From: Tardiphaga sp. | GTDB lineage: Bacteria > Pseudomonadota > Alphaproteobacteria > Rhizobiales > Xanthobacteraceae | Reading direction: 5' to 3' | Length of the DNA stretch: 8,684 bases | Assembly: GCA_028290765.1 (NCBI GenBank) | Contig: JAQGJF010000227.1 | Span: 1-8,684, forward strand | Part shown: piece after piece, positions 1 through 6,147 of the stretch | Layout: each line of letters opens with the position of its first letter | Numbering within the stretch: the first letter of the stretch is position 1 | Notes under the pieces: generated by a model | What the model saw: only the letters and a program-made list of their open reading frames with translations | Told to the model about the DNA's origin: nothing | Databases searched by the model: none | Translations under genes and position numbers: made by a program

Positions 1-373
1 CGGCATCATCTATCCGATGATTTCCGATCCGGTGGCGTTGCCGGCGGTCGGCTTTGCCCTGACGATCCCGATCTATGTGCTGGTGGCGCTGCTGTTCGGC
101 ATCTACATCCCCGAGCTGTTTCCGACCGAGGTGCGGCTGCGCGCTTCGGGCATCGTCAACACGCTGGGCCGCGGCGCCACCATCGTCACGCCGTTCCTGG
201 TGGTCATGCTGTTCGAGGCCCGCGGCGTCGCCGGCGTCATGTCGTTGATGATCGGGCTCCTGGTGGTGCAGATCGTGACGGTCTGGGCGCTGGGAATCGA
301 GCCGCGCCATCGCAGCCTGGAAGAGCTCAAGGGCGACGAGGCGGCGCCGGCCGTGCTGAAACAGGCCTCCTGA
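1..373 (+). CDS. MFS transporter, C-terminal fragment (5' end outside the window)
   Basis: The reading frame is open from base 2 and the gene starts upstream of the window; the ATG at 17 is internal. About 124 C-terminal residues are visible. They hold hydrophobic segments that fit the last membrane helices of a Major Facilitator Superfamily permease. Between two of them lies PELFPTEVRLRASGI, the cytoplasmic loop typical of sugar/organic-acid-porter-like MFS proteins (P-E-x-x-P-T-x-x-R). The tail, IEPRHRSLEELKGD, matches the usual hydrophilic end (E-x-R-x-R-S-L-E-E) of this group. The protein should be an inner-membrane secondary transporter for a small organic solute. The substrate cannot be read from this fragment. 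A GC-rich hairpin follows the stop by about 20 bases. Family assignment is strong; subfamily is not. Confidence 0.85.
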   Translation, partial: GIIYPMISDPVALPAVGFALTIPIYVLVALLFGIYIPELFPTEVRLRASGIVNTLGRGATIVTPFLVVMLFEARGVAGVMSLMIGLLVVQIVTVWALGIEPRHRSLEELKGDEAAPAVLKQAS

Positions 374-395
374 GCCCCGGCCAAAACGCATGGCA

Positions 396-414
396 GCCGG
401 GCCCAAAGCCCGGC
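396..414 (+). terminator. GC-rich stem-loop after the MFS gene, possible terminator
   Basis: GCCGGGC (396-402) pairs perfectly with GCCCGGC (408-414) around a CCAAA loop, 22 bases after the MFS stop. No T-run follows, so it is not a classical intrinsic terminator. It may stop transcription with Rho or protect the 3' end of the message. Confidence 0.35.
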
Positions 415-652
415 CGCCCGCTGTTCCAGGCGGCTGTCAGCCGGAGTACCCGCGGGAACCGGAACTCGGGCGCAGACCGGTACAAGGGTGGGGTCCACCA
501 GCCCGATTCCTAGCTTAAAGCGGGTGAAATTGGCCCGGAAGGGCTTAAAAAGCCCGGTTGGCTGGGTTTACCTTCTCGACCGTAAGTTACGAGATTTGTT
601 GCTTTAAGGGGCCCCAGCGACTAAAAAGCGCGGGATCGGTGGAGAGTAAACG
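415..652. other. Intergenic stretch upstream of the 68-residue protein gene
   Basis: No coding region is supported here. Two small palindromes are visible: GGGCTT-AAA-AAGCCC (541-555) and CGTAAGTTACG (581-591), the latter about 60 bases before the next start codon. Either could be a protein-binding site or a leader hairpin for the downstream gene. I could not pick a convincing promoter. Confidence 0.3.
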
Positions 653-859
653 ATGGCCCATATTTACGCGATTAACGATGACGTTCACCATCAGGTTCAG
701 GGACCGCAAGGCCGCTCCACGGTCGAGCAGCGCAGCGTCTATACGATCATCAGTCGCCTGCCGATCGAGGCGGACGGACGCCCCCGTTACCGCATCAAGA
801 GCAAGACCGAAAAGCTCGAGCGCGTGGTGACCGAAGAGCAGATCAGCCGTCTCGGCTGA
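653..859 (+). CDS. Small conserved-looking hypothetical protein, 68 residues
   Basis: I do not recognise a characterised family. The ATG at 653 has a good ribosome-binding site, GGAGAG at 641-646, six bases away, which supports translation. The protein has no signal peptide or membrane segment and is strongly charged. Its first part is rich in polar residues (NDDVHHQVQGPQG). The second part reads like a beta strand followed by a basic/acidic helix (RPRYRIKSKTEKLERVVTEEQ). A cytosolic protein of about 7.7 kDa is expected. It stands alone: a 279-base gap separates it from the MFS gene and more than 300 bases from the regulator. My impression is that similar short proteins occur in Bradyrhizobium and relatives, but this is recollection, not a search. 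No function is proposed. Confidence 0.72.
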   Translation: MAHIYAINDDVHHQVQGPQGRSTVEQRSVYTIISRLPIEADGRPRYRIKSKTEKLERVVTEEQISRLG

Positions 860-871
860 CCATCGCCTGTT

Positions 872-893
872 TGCCGCGCACATCGTCGCGGCA
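872..893 (+). terminator. Stem-loop after the 68-residue protein gene, possible terminator
   Basis: TGCCGCG (872-878) pairs perfectly with CGCGGCA (887-893) around an eight-base loop, 12 bases after the stop codon. There is no T-tract, so termination activity is uncertain. Confidence 0.35.
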
Positions 894-1163
894 TTGACGT
901 CCGGATTTCCAACACGACCGCTAAAACAGACGACCGCTGAAACACGTGGCGGCGTCGGCGCGCGGCAATACGCATCATGCTTTTTTGCGCTGCACGCGCG
1001 GAGGACTGGATGGCGCAGCCATTCTTTCGACGCACGGTCGTCCTTGCGTACAGACCCGTGCAGGGCCTAATCGAACTAAGTTTTGTGAGCAGGCGTTTGG
1101 GGTGGACCGCGGCGACCGCAACCTGAAACGGCTTGCGCCCATTTCGATGCAATGTTAGCAAAT
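894..1163. other. Intergenic stretch upstream of the GntR regulator
   Basis: No gene is supported. The short open frame at 946-1158 lacks a ribosome-binding site and protein-like composition. The stretch holds an imperfect 16-base tandem repeat (914-945). At its end is a weak promoter-like pair, TTGCGC (1133-1138) and TAGCAA (1156-1161), with 17-base spacing just before the regulator's palindrome. The promoter call is tentative because the -10 element matches the consensus poorly. Confidence 0.3.
914..945. repeat. Imperfect 16-base tandem duplication
   Basis: ACGACCGCTAAAACAG (914-929) is followed directly by ACGACCGCTGAAACAC (930-945), 14 of 16 positions identical. It lies about 220 bases upstream of the regulator's palindrome. 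It could be a paired protein-binding site or a chance slippage duplication. Confidence 0.5.
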
Positions 1164-1182
1164 TTGTACGATGACCGTACAA
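1164..1182. promoter_or_regulatory. Palindromic operator, probably of the adjacent GntR regulator
   Basis: TTGTACG and CGTACAA form a perfect 7-base inverted repeat around ATGAC. The symmetry and the T-G-T...A-C-A ends fit operators of FadR-type GntR dimers. It lies 36 bases before the preferred start codon of the regulator, where it could act in autorepression. Bases 1159-1176 recur with 17 of 18 identities at 6143-6160, upstream of the TRAP operon. The palindrome is direct observation; the binding protein is inferred from position and family. Confidence 0.7.
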
Positions 1183-1218
1183 GATAGACCAAGGCTGGCT
1201 CGCGGAAAGGGGCGCACG

Positions 1219-1953
1219 ATGCCCCAGGCCGGTCTGTTGTCTCCGCTCAAGCCGGCGCGGCGGCGCACCGAAGAGGTGGTCGAGCGGATCGCGGCCCAGA
1301 TCGGTTCCGGAGGTCTGGCGGTCGGCGCCAAGCTGCCGACCGAGCAGGCCATGATGGCCGCGATGGGCGTCAGCCGCACCGTGGTGCGCGAGGCGATCTC
1401 GGCCTTGCGGGCGCGCGGATTGGTCACGACCCGGCAGGGCGCGGGGGCCTTCGTCAATTCGGAGAGCCAGCAGCCCTATGCCATCGATCCCGACGGACTC
1501 GGTTCGCTGTCGAGCGTGATCGAGATCCTCGAGCTGCGCACCGCCGTCGAAATGGAAACCGCCGCGATCGCCTGCGAGCGGGCGACCTCGGCGCAGATCA
1601 AGGCGATTGCCCGGGCGCTGGCGACGTTCAGCCGCGCGATCGAAACCGGTGAGCCGGCGGTCAAGGAAGATTTCGATTTCCATTTCGCCATTGCGATCGC
1701 CACCAACAACAGCCGCTTCGTCGGCTTCCTCGAATTTCTCGGCGGCCTGATCATTCCACGTCAAAGCATCCGCACCTTCGACGGCGACGCCGCGTTGTTG
1801 CGCCGCTATCTCGAAAACGTCGAAAAGGAACATCGCACCATCTTCGAGGCGATCAGCGCCAAATCGCCCCGCAAGGCGCGCGCCGCCATGCGCCGCCACC
1901 TGCTGAACGGCAAGGAACGCTACCGGCAGCTCGCCGCGGAGCCGGAGAAGTAG
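1219..1953 (+). CDS. GntR-family transcriptional regulator, FadR subfamily (FCD domain)
   Basis: Residues about 16-80 form the winged helix-turn-helix of GntR proteins (KLPTEQAMMAAMGVSRTVVR, then RARGLVTTRQGAGAFV). Residues about 98-235 form the helical FCD ligand domain. Its likely metal site is complete: D151 and H155 (DFDFH), H205 (EHRTIF) and H227 (RRHLL). Such regulators usually bind a carboxylate or sugar acid and release DNA. I chose the ATG at 1219 (244 residues) because GGAAAGGGG lies just upstream and the usual short N-terminal arm precedes the helix-turn-helix. The in-frame ATG at 1171 lies inside the palindromic operator and has no clear ribosome-binding site. The best target candidate is the TRAP operon, whose upstream region shares the palindrome sequence. 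The ligand is unknown. Codon use is typical of the host: only 4 of the 45 codons for residues 14-58 end in A or T. Confidence 0.92.
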   Translation: MPQAGLLSPLKPARRRTEEVVERIAAQIGSGGLAVGAKLPTEQAMMAAMGVSRTVVREAISALRARGLVTTRQGAGAFVNSESQQPYAIDPDGLGSLSSVIEILELRTAVEMETAAIACERATSAQIKAIARALATFSRAIETGEPAVKEDFDFHFAIAIATNNSRFVGFLEFLGGLIIPRQSIRTFDGDAALLRRYLENVEKEHRTIFEAISAKSPRKARAAMRRHLLNGKERYRQLAAEPEK

Positions 1954-1969
1954 GCGCCAGATGCTGTTC

Positions 1970-2002
1970 GTAGGATGGGTTGAGCGTAGCGAAACCCATC
2001 AC
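1970..2002 (+). repeat. REP palindrome 1, upstream of the RAYT gene
   Basis: GTAG is followed by GATGGGTT (1974-1981), an 11-base loop GAGCGTAGCGA, and AACCCATC (1993-2000). This is a perfect 8-bp hairpin with the GTAG foot that RAYT enzymes are known to recognise. It is the short-loop class and lies 22 bases before the transposase start. Confidence 0.88.
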
Positions 2003-2024
2003 TTCACGATGACAGTATTCTCGT

Positions 2025-2561
2025 ATGACGGATTATCGTCGTAACTTCATTGACGGAGCCAGCTTCTTTTTCACCGTCAATCTTGCGGAGCGACGGCTGC
2101 GCTTGTTGACGGAGCATATCGAAGACCTGCGTACCGCTTTTCGTGAGACACGGCGGCGTCACCCCTTTACGATCGACGCAATGGTCGTGTTGCCGGATCA
2201 TCTTCATGCGTTATGGACACTGCCGGAGGGCGATTGGGATTTTTCCACGCGCTGGCAGCTGATCAAATCAACGTTCTTGCGGAGCCTCGCACCCGGCGAA
2301 CGCGTTTCAGCAAGTCGTGCCGCCAAAGGCGAACGCGGCGTTTGGCAGCGACGTTTCTGGGAGCATACGGTTCGCGACGAGAGCGATCTCGTACGCCACA
2401 TCGATTACATCCACATAAACCCGGTCAAGCACGGGCTTGTAACGCGGGTCAGGGATTGGCCCTATTCGTCGTTCCATCGCATGGTGAAGCTCGGAGTTCT
2501 TCCCGAGGATTGGGCAGGCGACGTCTCGGATCAGGCAGAGAGTTTTGGCGAACGGCCGTAG
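2025..2561 (+). CDS. REP-associated tyrosine transposase (RAYT, IS200/IS605-like Y1 family)
   Basis: The 178-residue protein is a single-domain Y1 endonuclease, the usual size for RAYTs. The metal-binding HxH motif is LPDHLHALW (H59, H61). The expected catalytic tyrosine is Y128 in DYIHINPVKHGLV, a signature of this family, preceded by WQRRFWEHTVRDESDLVRHI. All key residues are present, so the enzyme looks intact. RAYTs cut single-stranded DNA at REP hairpins and are domesticated, generally single-copy relatives of IS200/IS605 transposases. Six REP hairpins with a GTAG foot surround the gene. Translation from ATG 2025 has no strong ribosome-binding site, which suggests low expression. Among the first 45 codons, 18 end in A or T, against 4 of 45 in a stretch of the neighbouring regulator, suggesting a different origin. 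The gene converges on the TRAP operon. Confidence 0.93.
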   Translation: MTDYRRNFIDGASFFFTVNLAERRLRLLTEHIEDLRTAFRETRRRHPFTIDAMVVLPDHLHALWTLPEGDWDFSTRWQLIKSTFLRSLAPGERVSASRAAKGERGVWQRRFWEHTVRDESDLVRHIDYIHINPVKHGLVTRVRDWPYSSFHRMVKLGVLPEDWAGDVSDQAESFGERP

Positions 2562-2586
2562 TCGCGTCCGTCGATCTTCCCGGGAA

Positions 2587-2621
2587 GTGATGGGTTTCGC
2601 AAGTGCTCAACCCATCCTACG
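2587..2621 (-). repeat. REP palindrome 2, downstream of the RAYT gene, inverted
   Basis: GATGGGTT (2589-2596) and AACCCATC (2609-2616) form the stem, with a 12-base loop, and CTAC (the reversed GTAG foot) follows. It lies 25 bases after the transposase stop, in inverse orientation to REP 1, so the gene sits between two inverted REPs. Bases 2588-2621 are identical to REP 6 (2825-2858) over 34 bases. Confidence 0.88.
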
Positions 2622-2666
2622 GCTCTGCGCTGCTGTTAAGAGGTGGATGCCCGGCAGCGAAGACAG

Positions 2667-2699
2667 GTAGGATGGGTTGAGCGAAGCGATACCCATCAC
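2667..2699 (+). repeat. REP palindrome 3 (left half of BIME 1)
   Basis: GTAG foot, stem GATGGGT (2671-2677) with ACCCATC (2691-2697), short-loop class. The eighth stem pair is lost to a T-T mismatch (GATACCC instead of GAAACCC). REP 4 carries the same variant. Confidence 0.86.
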
Positions 2700-2713
2700 C
2701 CCACCGGAAGAAT

Positions 2714-2746
2714 TGATGGGTATCGCTGCGCTCAACCCATCCTACG
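2714..2746 (-). repeat. REP palindrome 4 (right half of BIME 1)
   Basis: This is the inverse of REP 3, differing at one loop base and one end base over 33 positions, with the same GATAC variant. Together they form a head-to-head pair spanning 2667-2746, separated by 14 bases that include CCGGAA. Confidence 0.86.
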
Positions 2747-2775
2747 ACATGGTGACCTTTGTTCCAGCCGTATCC

Positions 2776-2809
2776 GTAGGATGGGTTGAGCCCTTGCGAA
2801 ACCCATCAC
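2776..2809 (+). repeat. REP palindrome 5 (left half of BIME 2)
   Basis: GTAG foot, perfect 8-bp stem GATGGGTT/AACCCATC, long-loop class (GAGCCCTTGCGA). It pairs head-to-head with REP 6. Confidence 0.86.
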
Positions 2810-2824
2810 CTCATCGGAAATCCC

Positions 2825-2858
2825 TGATGGGTTTCGCAAGTGCTCAACCCATCCTACG
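2825..2858 (-). repeat. REP palindrome 6 (right half of BIME 2)
   Basis: This is the inverse of REP 5 with one loop difference, separated from it by 15 bases that include TCGGAAAT, similar to the spacer of BIME 1. It ends 9 bases from the dctM stop codon. It therefore sits in the 3' end of the TRAP message, where REP hairpins can stop transcription or block exonucleases. Confidence 0.86.
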
Positions 2859-2867
2859 AGTCTTCGA

Positions 2868-4160
2868 TTACCGAAATCCGAACGCGTGCGGCAGCGCCAT
2901 CGACAGCCACGGAATATAAGTCACCAGTATCAGCACCGCGGTCATGACGTAATAGAACGGCCAGATTCCACGCATCACCTCGTCCACGGAAACCTTGCCG
3001 ATGGCGCAGCCGACGAACAGCGTGGTGCCGACTGGCGGGGTCAGGAGGCCGATGCCGAGATTGAGCAGCATGACGATGCCGAAATGCACCGGGTCGATGC
3101 CGAAATTCTTCACCACCGGCAGCAGGATCGGCGTGCAGATCAAGAGCAGCGGCGCCAGGTCGAGCGCGGTGCCGAGCACCAGCAGCATGATGTTGAGCCA
3201 CATCAGCAGCACGTATTTGTTCGACGAGATCGCGACGAAGAACTCGGTCATCTTCGCCGGCATCTGCATCAGCGCCGCGATATAACCGAAGCAGGATGCG
3301 GTCGCGACCAGAGTGAGCACCATCGCCACCGTCTGCAGGGTGCGGTAGGTCAGCATCGGCAGTTCCGACCATTTGTAGTCGCGGTAGATGAACATGGTGA
3401 CGAAGAACGCCCAGACGCAGGCCACGGCGCCGGCCTCGATCGGCGTGAACACGCCGGTGAGAATGCCGCCGAGCACGATCACCAGGGTCACGATGCCCCA
3501 GGTGGCGTCGCCGAGCATCCGGATGGCCTGCCGGAACGGTACCGGTTCGCCCTTCGGATGCTTGTCGCGATAGGCGAAGTACAAACACAGCAGCATGATC
3601 GAGAAGCCGAGCAGCAGGCCGGGCACGATGCCTGCGAGAAACAGGCTGGTGATCGAGACCACGCCGCCGGTGGCGAGCGAATAGATCACCGCATTATGGC
3701 TCGGCGGCACCAGGATCGCCTGCACCGAGGCGCTGATGGTGACGTTGGTGGCGAATACGCGCGGATAGCCCTTGGCGGCCATCTGCGGGATCATCACCGA
3801 GCCGATCGCGGAGGTGTCGGCGACCGAGGAGCCGGAGATGCCGCTCATGATCGTGGTGGCGAGAATGTTGACTTGCGACAGGCCGCCGCGGATCCGGGTG
3901 AAGCCGATCACGACGGCGGCGAAATCGACCAGCCGCCGCGCCATGCCGCCTTCCGCCATGATGGCGCCGGCCAGCACGAAGAACGGCACCGTGAGCATCG
4001 ACACCTTGCCGACGCCGCTGGACAATTGCTGCATCACCGCCGCCACCGGCAGGTCGATCCATAGCGCGCCGACCAGGGCGGCCAAAGCCAGTGCGAAGGC
4101 GATCGGCATGCCGATCGCGAAGAACAGGCACATGCTGAGAAGAAGAACCGCGATATCCAT
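2868..4160 (-). CDS. dctM: TRAP transporter large membrane subunit, DctM type
   Basis: The 430-residue protein is of normal DctM length and hydrophobic throughout, fitting about a dozen membrane segments. It is the subunit that moves the solute, driven by a sodium or proton gradient, after delivery by the periplasmic protein. Family signatures are visible in order: VPFFVLAGAIMAEGG (about 58-72), SGISGSSVADTSAIG (106-120), GGILTGVFTPIEAGAVA (231-247) and LNLGIGLLTPPVGTTLFVG (367-385). The start is the ATG at 4160, with only a weak AGAAG-like ribosome-binding site. It is 60 bases after the dctQ stop and is the last gene of the operon. The stop codon lies next to REP 6. The sequence looks intact. 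Confidence 0.96.
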   Translation of the reverse strand: MDIAVLLLSMCLFFAIGMPIAFALALAALVGALWIDLPVAAVMQQLSSGVGKVSMLTVPFFVLAGAIMAEGGMARRLVDFAAVVIGFTRIRGGLSQVNILATTIMSGISGSSVADTSAIGSVMIPQMAAKGYPRVFATNVTISASVQAILVPPSHNAVIYSLATGGVVSITSLFLAGIVPGLLLGFSIMLLCLYFAYRDKHPKGEPVPFRQAIRMLGDATWGIVTLVIVLGGILTGVFTPIEAGAVACVWAFFVTMFIYRDYKWSELPMLTYRTLQTVAMVLTLVATASCFGYIAALMQMPAKMTEFFVAISSNKYVLLMWLNIMLLVLGTALDLAPLLLICTPILLPVVKNFGIDPVHFGIVMLLNLGIGLLTPPVGTTLFVGCAIGKVSVDEVMRGIWPFYYVMTAVLILVTYIPWLSMALPHAFGFR

Positions 4161-4200
4161 GTCGATGGCTTCTATGCTGGAGCGAAGGAGTGGGCCGGGC

Positions 4201-4229
4201 GGGACTTAATCAAGAGGGACTTAATCAAG
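4201..4229. repeat. 15-base tandem duplication covering the dctQ stop codon
   Basis: GGGACTTAATCAAG occurs at 4201-4214 and 4216-4229, a 15-base period. Read on the minus strand, the last codons of dctQ (Leu-Asp-stop) are repeated in the same frame, giving Leu-Asp-stop-Val-Pro-Leu-Asp-stop. The duplication lengthens the dctQ-dctM gap by one unit. Confidence 0.85.
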
Positions 4230-4772
4230 CGGGATATGGGTATCGCTGCCGTCCTGCGGCGGCTGCCCGATGGTCAGGCGTTCGATCACGAACAGCAGCA
4301 TCATCGCGCCGCCGACCGGAATCGGAAGATAGGTGATGCCGACCGAAAGCCAGGGGAACGCATCGACGGTGTTGCCCCAGGTGGCGCTGCACAGCTTGTA
4401 GCCCCACACCAGCATGAACAGCGCCATCGCGCCCATCAGCAACTCGCTGAGGAAGGCGGCGACGACCTTGAAGCGCGGCGACAGCAGATTGGTGCCGACC
4501 GTCATGTTCATGTGGATGCGCTGCCGGTAGCAATTGGCGGCGCCGATGAAGGTCACGGCCACGGTCAGCAGCACGGCCATTGGTTCCGGCCACGATGCGG
4601 CGCTGTTCAGGACGTAGCGGGTATAGACCGCCCAGGGGATGATCGCGGAAATCAGCACCAATGCGAGACACGAGATCACTGCGCCGGACCAATACAGCGT
4701 ATCCATCGATCGCCGGAACAGGCTGGCGGCGGGCTTGTCGGACAGTACCACCTCGGAGAAGGCTTCGGGCAT
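4221..4772 (-). CDS. dctQ: TRAP transporter small membrane subunit, DctQ type
   Basis: Four membrane segments are visible at about residues 27-48, 62-82, 105-125 and 142-162, the usual DctQ topology. The segment YTRYVLNSAASWPEPMAVLL followed by FIGAANCYRQRIHMNM resembles the conserved core of the family: a W-x-E region, then a G-A-A ... H loop. DctQ pairs with DctM in the inner membrane and is needed for transport. I chose the ATG at 4772 (183 residues) because GAGGTG lies four bases upstream. The frame could also begin at a TTG at 4796, but that has no such site. The gene follows dctP after a 125-base gap with a strong hairpin, and precedes dctM by 60 bases. Its stop codon lies in a 15-base duplication. 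Confidence 0.93.
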   Translation of the reverse strand: MPEAFSEVVLSDKPAASLFRRSMDTLYWSGAVISCLALVLISAIIPWAVYTRYVLNSAASWPEPMAVLLTVAVTFIGAANCYRQRIHMNMTVGTNLLSPRFKVVAAFLSELLMGAMALFMLVWGYKLCSATWGNTVDAFPWLSVGITYLPIPVGGAMMLLFVIERLTIGQPPQDGSDTHIPLD

Positions 4773-4848
4773 TTTCACCTCGGGCAACGCGGCCAAGAAA
4801 CGCGGCCAGGAATGCAGCTAGGACGGGATCAGCGTTCGCGGCGAGCAA

Positions 4849-4875
4849 ACGGGGCCGCACTTGCGCCGGCCCCGT
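4849..4875 (-). promoter_or_regulatory. Stem-loop between dctP and dctQ
   Basis: ACGGGGCCG (4849-4857) pairs perfectly with CGGCCCCGT (4867-4875) around a nine-base loop, 22 bases after the dctP stop. Only a short TTTG follows on the transcribed strand. It could be a partial terminator or a 3' stabiliser that lets the binding protein be made in excess over the membrane subunits, a known need of SBP-dependent operons. The structure is observed; the role is inferred. Confidence 0.6.
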
Positions 4876-4897
4876 CACTCGCAGGCGTGTTATGGGT

Positions 4898-5905
4898 CTA
4901 GGAGACGGCCGTGATGCGCTTGGTCATCTCGGCATATTTGGCGCCGTATTTTTCCCAGACCGGCTTGACCGCTTCCTGGAACGGCTTTTTGTCGATCTGC
5001 GTCACGATCTCGGTGCCGACTTCTTTCATCTTGTCCAGCGCGGTTTTCTCCGCCGCGTACCACAGCACGCGCTGTTCGGCCTGGGCTTCGCGTCCGACCT
5101 TCTTGACCAGATCCTGATCTTCCTTGGACAGCTTGTTCCAGGATGTCTTCGAGAACACCAGCAATTCCGGAATGATCAGGTGCTCGGTCATCGTGAAGTA
5201 CTTTGCGACCTGGTAGTGATTTTGCGCGACAAAGGACGGCAGGTTGTTTTCCGCTCCGTCGACCACGCCGGTCTGCAGCGCGCTGTAGACCTGGTCGAAG
5301 CCCATCGCGATGCCGTTGCCGCCCAGCGCATTCATGGTGTCGATGAACAGCGGGTTGCCGATCATCCGGATCTTGAGGCCCTTGAGGTCGGCCATCGACT
5401 TGATCGGCCGCTTTGAGTTGTAGACGTTGCGGGAGCCGGCATTCATCCAGCACAGCGCCACCAGATTGGTCTTCTCATTGGCGGTGATCTTGTTCAGCAG
5501 TTCGGTGCCGATGTCGCCGTCCAGCACCGCTTCCATGTGCTTGGCGTCGCGGAACACGAACGGCATGTTGAAGACGTTGACCTCGTCCACCACGGGGCCG
5601 ACGGCGCCGACCGAAATGCGGGCGATCTGCAGCGCGCCGACCTGCGCCTGCTCGATCATTTCCTTTTCGCCGCCAAGCTGCATCGACGGGAACATCTGAA
5701 TGGAAAGCCGGCCGCTGGTCGCGGCTTCGAGCTTCTTGCCCATCGCCAGCACCGATTCAACCGTCGGATAGCCGAGCGGGTGAACGTCCGATGCCTTGAG
5801 CACCATTTTGGTCTGGGCCAGCGCCGTACCGAGCCCGCCGAGGCCACCAGTCGCGCCGACCGCAAGCGTTGCGAGGCCAGCCTTGACGACATCTCTTCTT
5901 CTCAT
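4898..5905 (-). CDS. dctP: TRAP transporter solute-binding protein, DctP family
   Basis: The 335-residue precursor begins with MRRRDVVKAGLATLAV, a twin-arginine-like signal, and a cleavage site near ALA-QT at residue 30, so the protein should be periplasmic. DctP-family features follow: FPSMQLGGEKEMIEQAQVGA (72-91), the second conserved arginine region NAGSRN (R159), LKGLKIRM with R180, the arginine that clamps the ligand carboxylate in this family, and GVVDGAENN (213-221). The ligand is therefore expected to be a carboxylate, possibly a sugar acid or dicarboxylate; it cannot be named. I chose the ATG at 5905 because GGGAGGA lies eight bases upstream; an in-frame upstream ATG at 5944 has no such site and would bury the signal peptide. 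It is the first gene of dctP-dctQ-dctM and is preceded by a 730-base gap with a candidate operator. Confidence 0.95.
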   Translation of the reverse strand: MRRRDVVKAGLATLAVGATGGLGGLGTALAQTKMVLKASDVHPLGYPTVESVLAMGKKLEAATSGRLSIQMFPSMQLGGEKEMIEQAQVGALQIARISVGAVGPVVDEVNVFNMPFVFRDAKHMEAVLDGDIGTELLNKITANEKTNLVALCWMNAGSRNVYNSKRPIKSMADLKGLKIRMIGNPLFIDTMNALGGNGIAMGFDQVYSALQTGVVDGAENNLPSFVAQNHYQVAKYFTMTEHLIIPELLVFSKTSWNKLSKEDQDLVKKVGREAQAEQRVLWYAAEKTALDKMKEVGTEIVTQIDKKPFQEAVKPVWEKYGAKYAEMTKRITAVS

Positions 5906-5950
5906 GGACGAAATCCTCCCTTTTGCATTCCTCATCCGGTGCACGGCGCG

Positions 5951-5997
5951 ACCGGCTTTTGGCTTCGCCCCCGTTTAGTCGGGGTCATATTTCCGGT
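5951..5997 (-). other. Nested hairpin in the presumed dctP leader
   Basis: CCCCG (5969-5973) pairs with CGGGG (5980-5984), enclosed by ACCGG (5951-5955) and CCGGT (5993-5997). It would lie in the transcript 45-92 bases before the dctP start if transcription begins near the operator at 6148-6166. I recognise no known riboswitch class. The stems are short, so it may be chance. Confidence 0.25.
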
Positions 5998-6147
5998 TAC
6001 TATCGACGTTCGCCGCGTCCGTCTAATCGCCGATCGCTGGCGCGTCAAACGAATATGGCACTGCGTCTCTTCGATTTCCCGTCTTTCGATTCCCTGCCTC
6101 TGCGGGCACGTTCTGCCGACACAATGGGATCCAGGACGGGACCAAAG

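Noticed and set aside
477..485. GGTACAA near 478-484 as another GntR half-site
   Set aside because: Only a short partial match, with no opposite arm at the right distance.
1171..1218. Upstream ATG (1171) as the start of the GntR protein
   Set aside because: It lies inside the palindromic operator, has no ribosome-binding site, and would add 16 residues not typical of the family; the ATG at 1219 has GGAAAGGGG upstream.
787..1899. Long open frame on the minus strand (370 codons) opposite the GntR gene
   Set aside because: It is the antisense shadow of a clear GntR gene and of intergenic DNA. Its composition (rich in R, D, A, G) is typical of shadow frames in high-GC DNA, and it matches no family.
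1970..2858. Repeats around the transposase as a CRISPR array
   Set aside because: The repeats alternate in orientation, have unequal spacing with a gene inside, and each is itself a hairpin with a GTAG foot. They are REP elements.
2677..2919. Open frame of 80 codons across the BIME region
   Set aside because: It is made mostly of translated REP palindromes and runs into the 3' end of dctM antisense.
2886..4064. Long plus-strand frame (392 codons) opposite dctM
   Set aside because: It is a histidine-, arginine- and glutamine-rich antisense shadow of DctM, whose family motifs are unmistakable on the minus strand.
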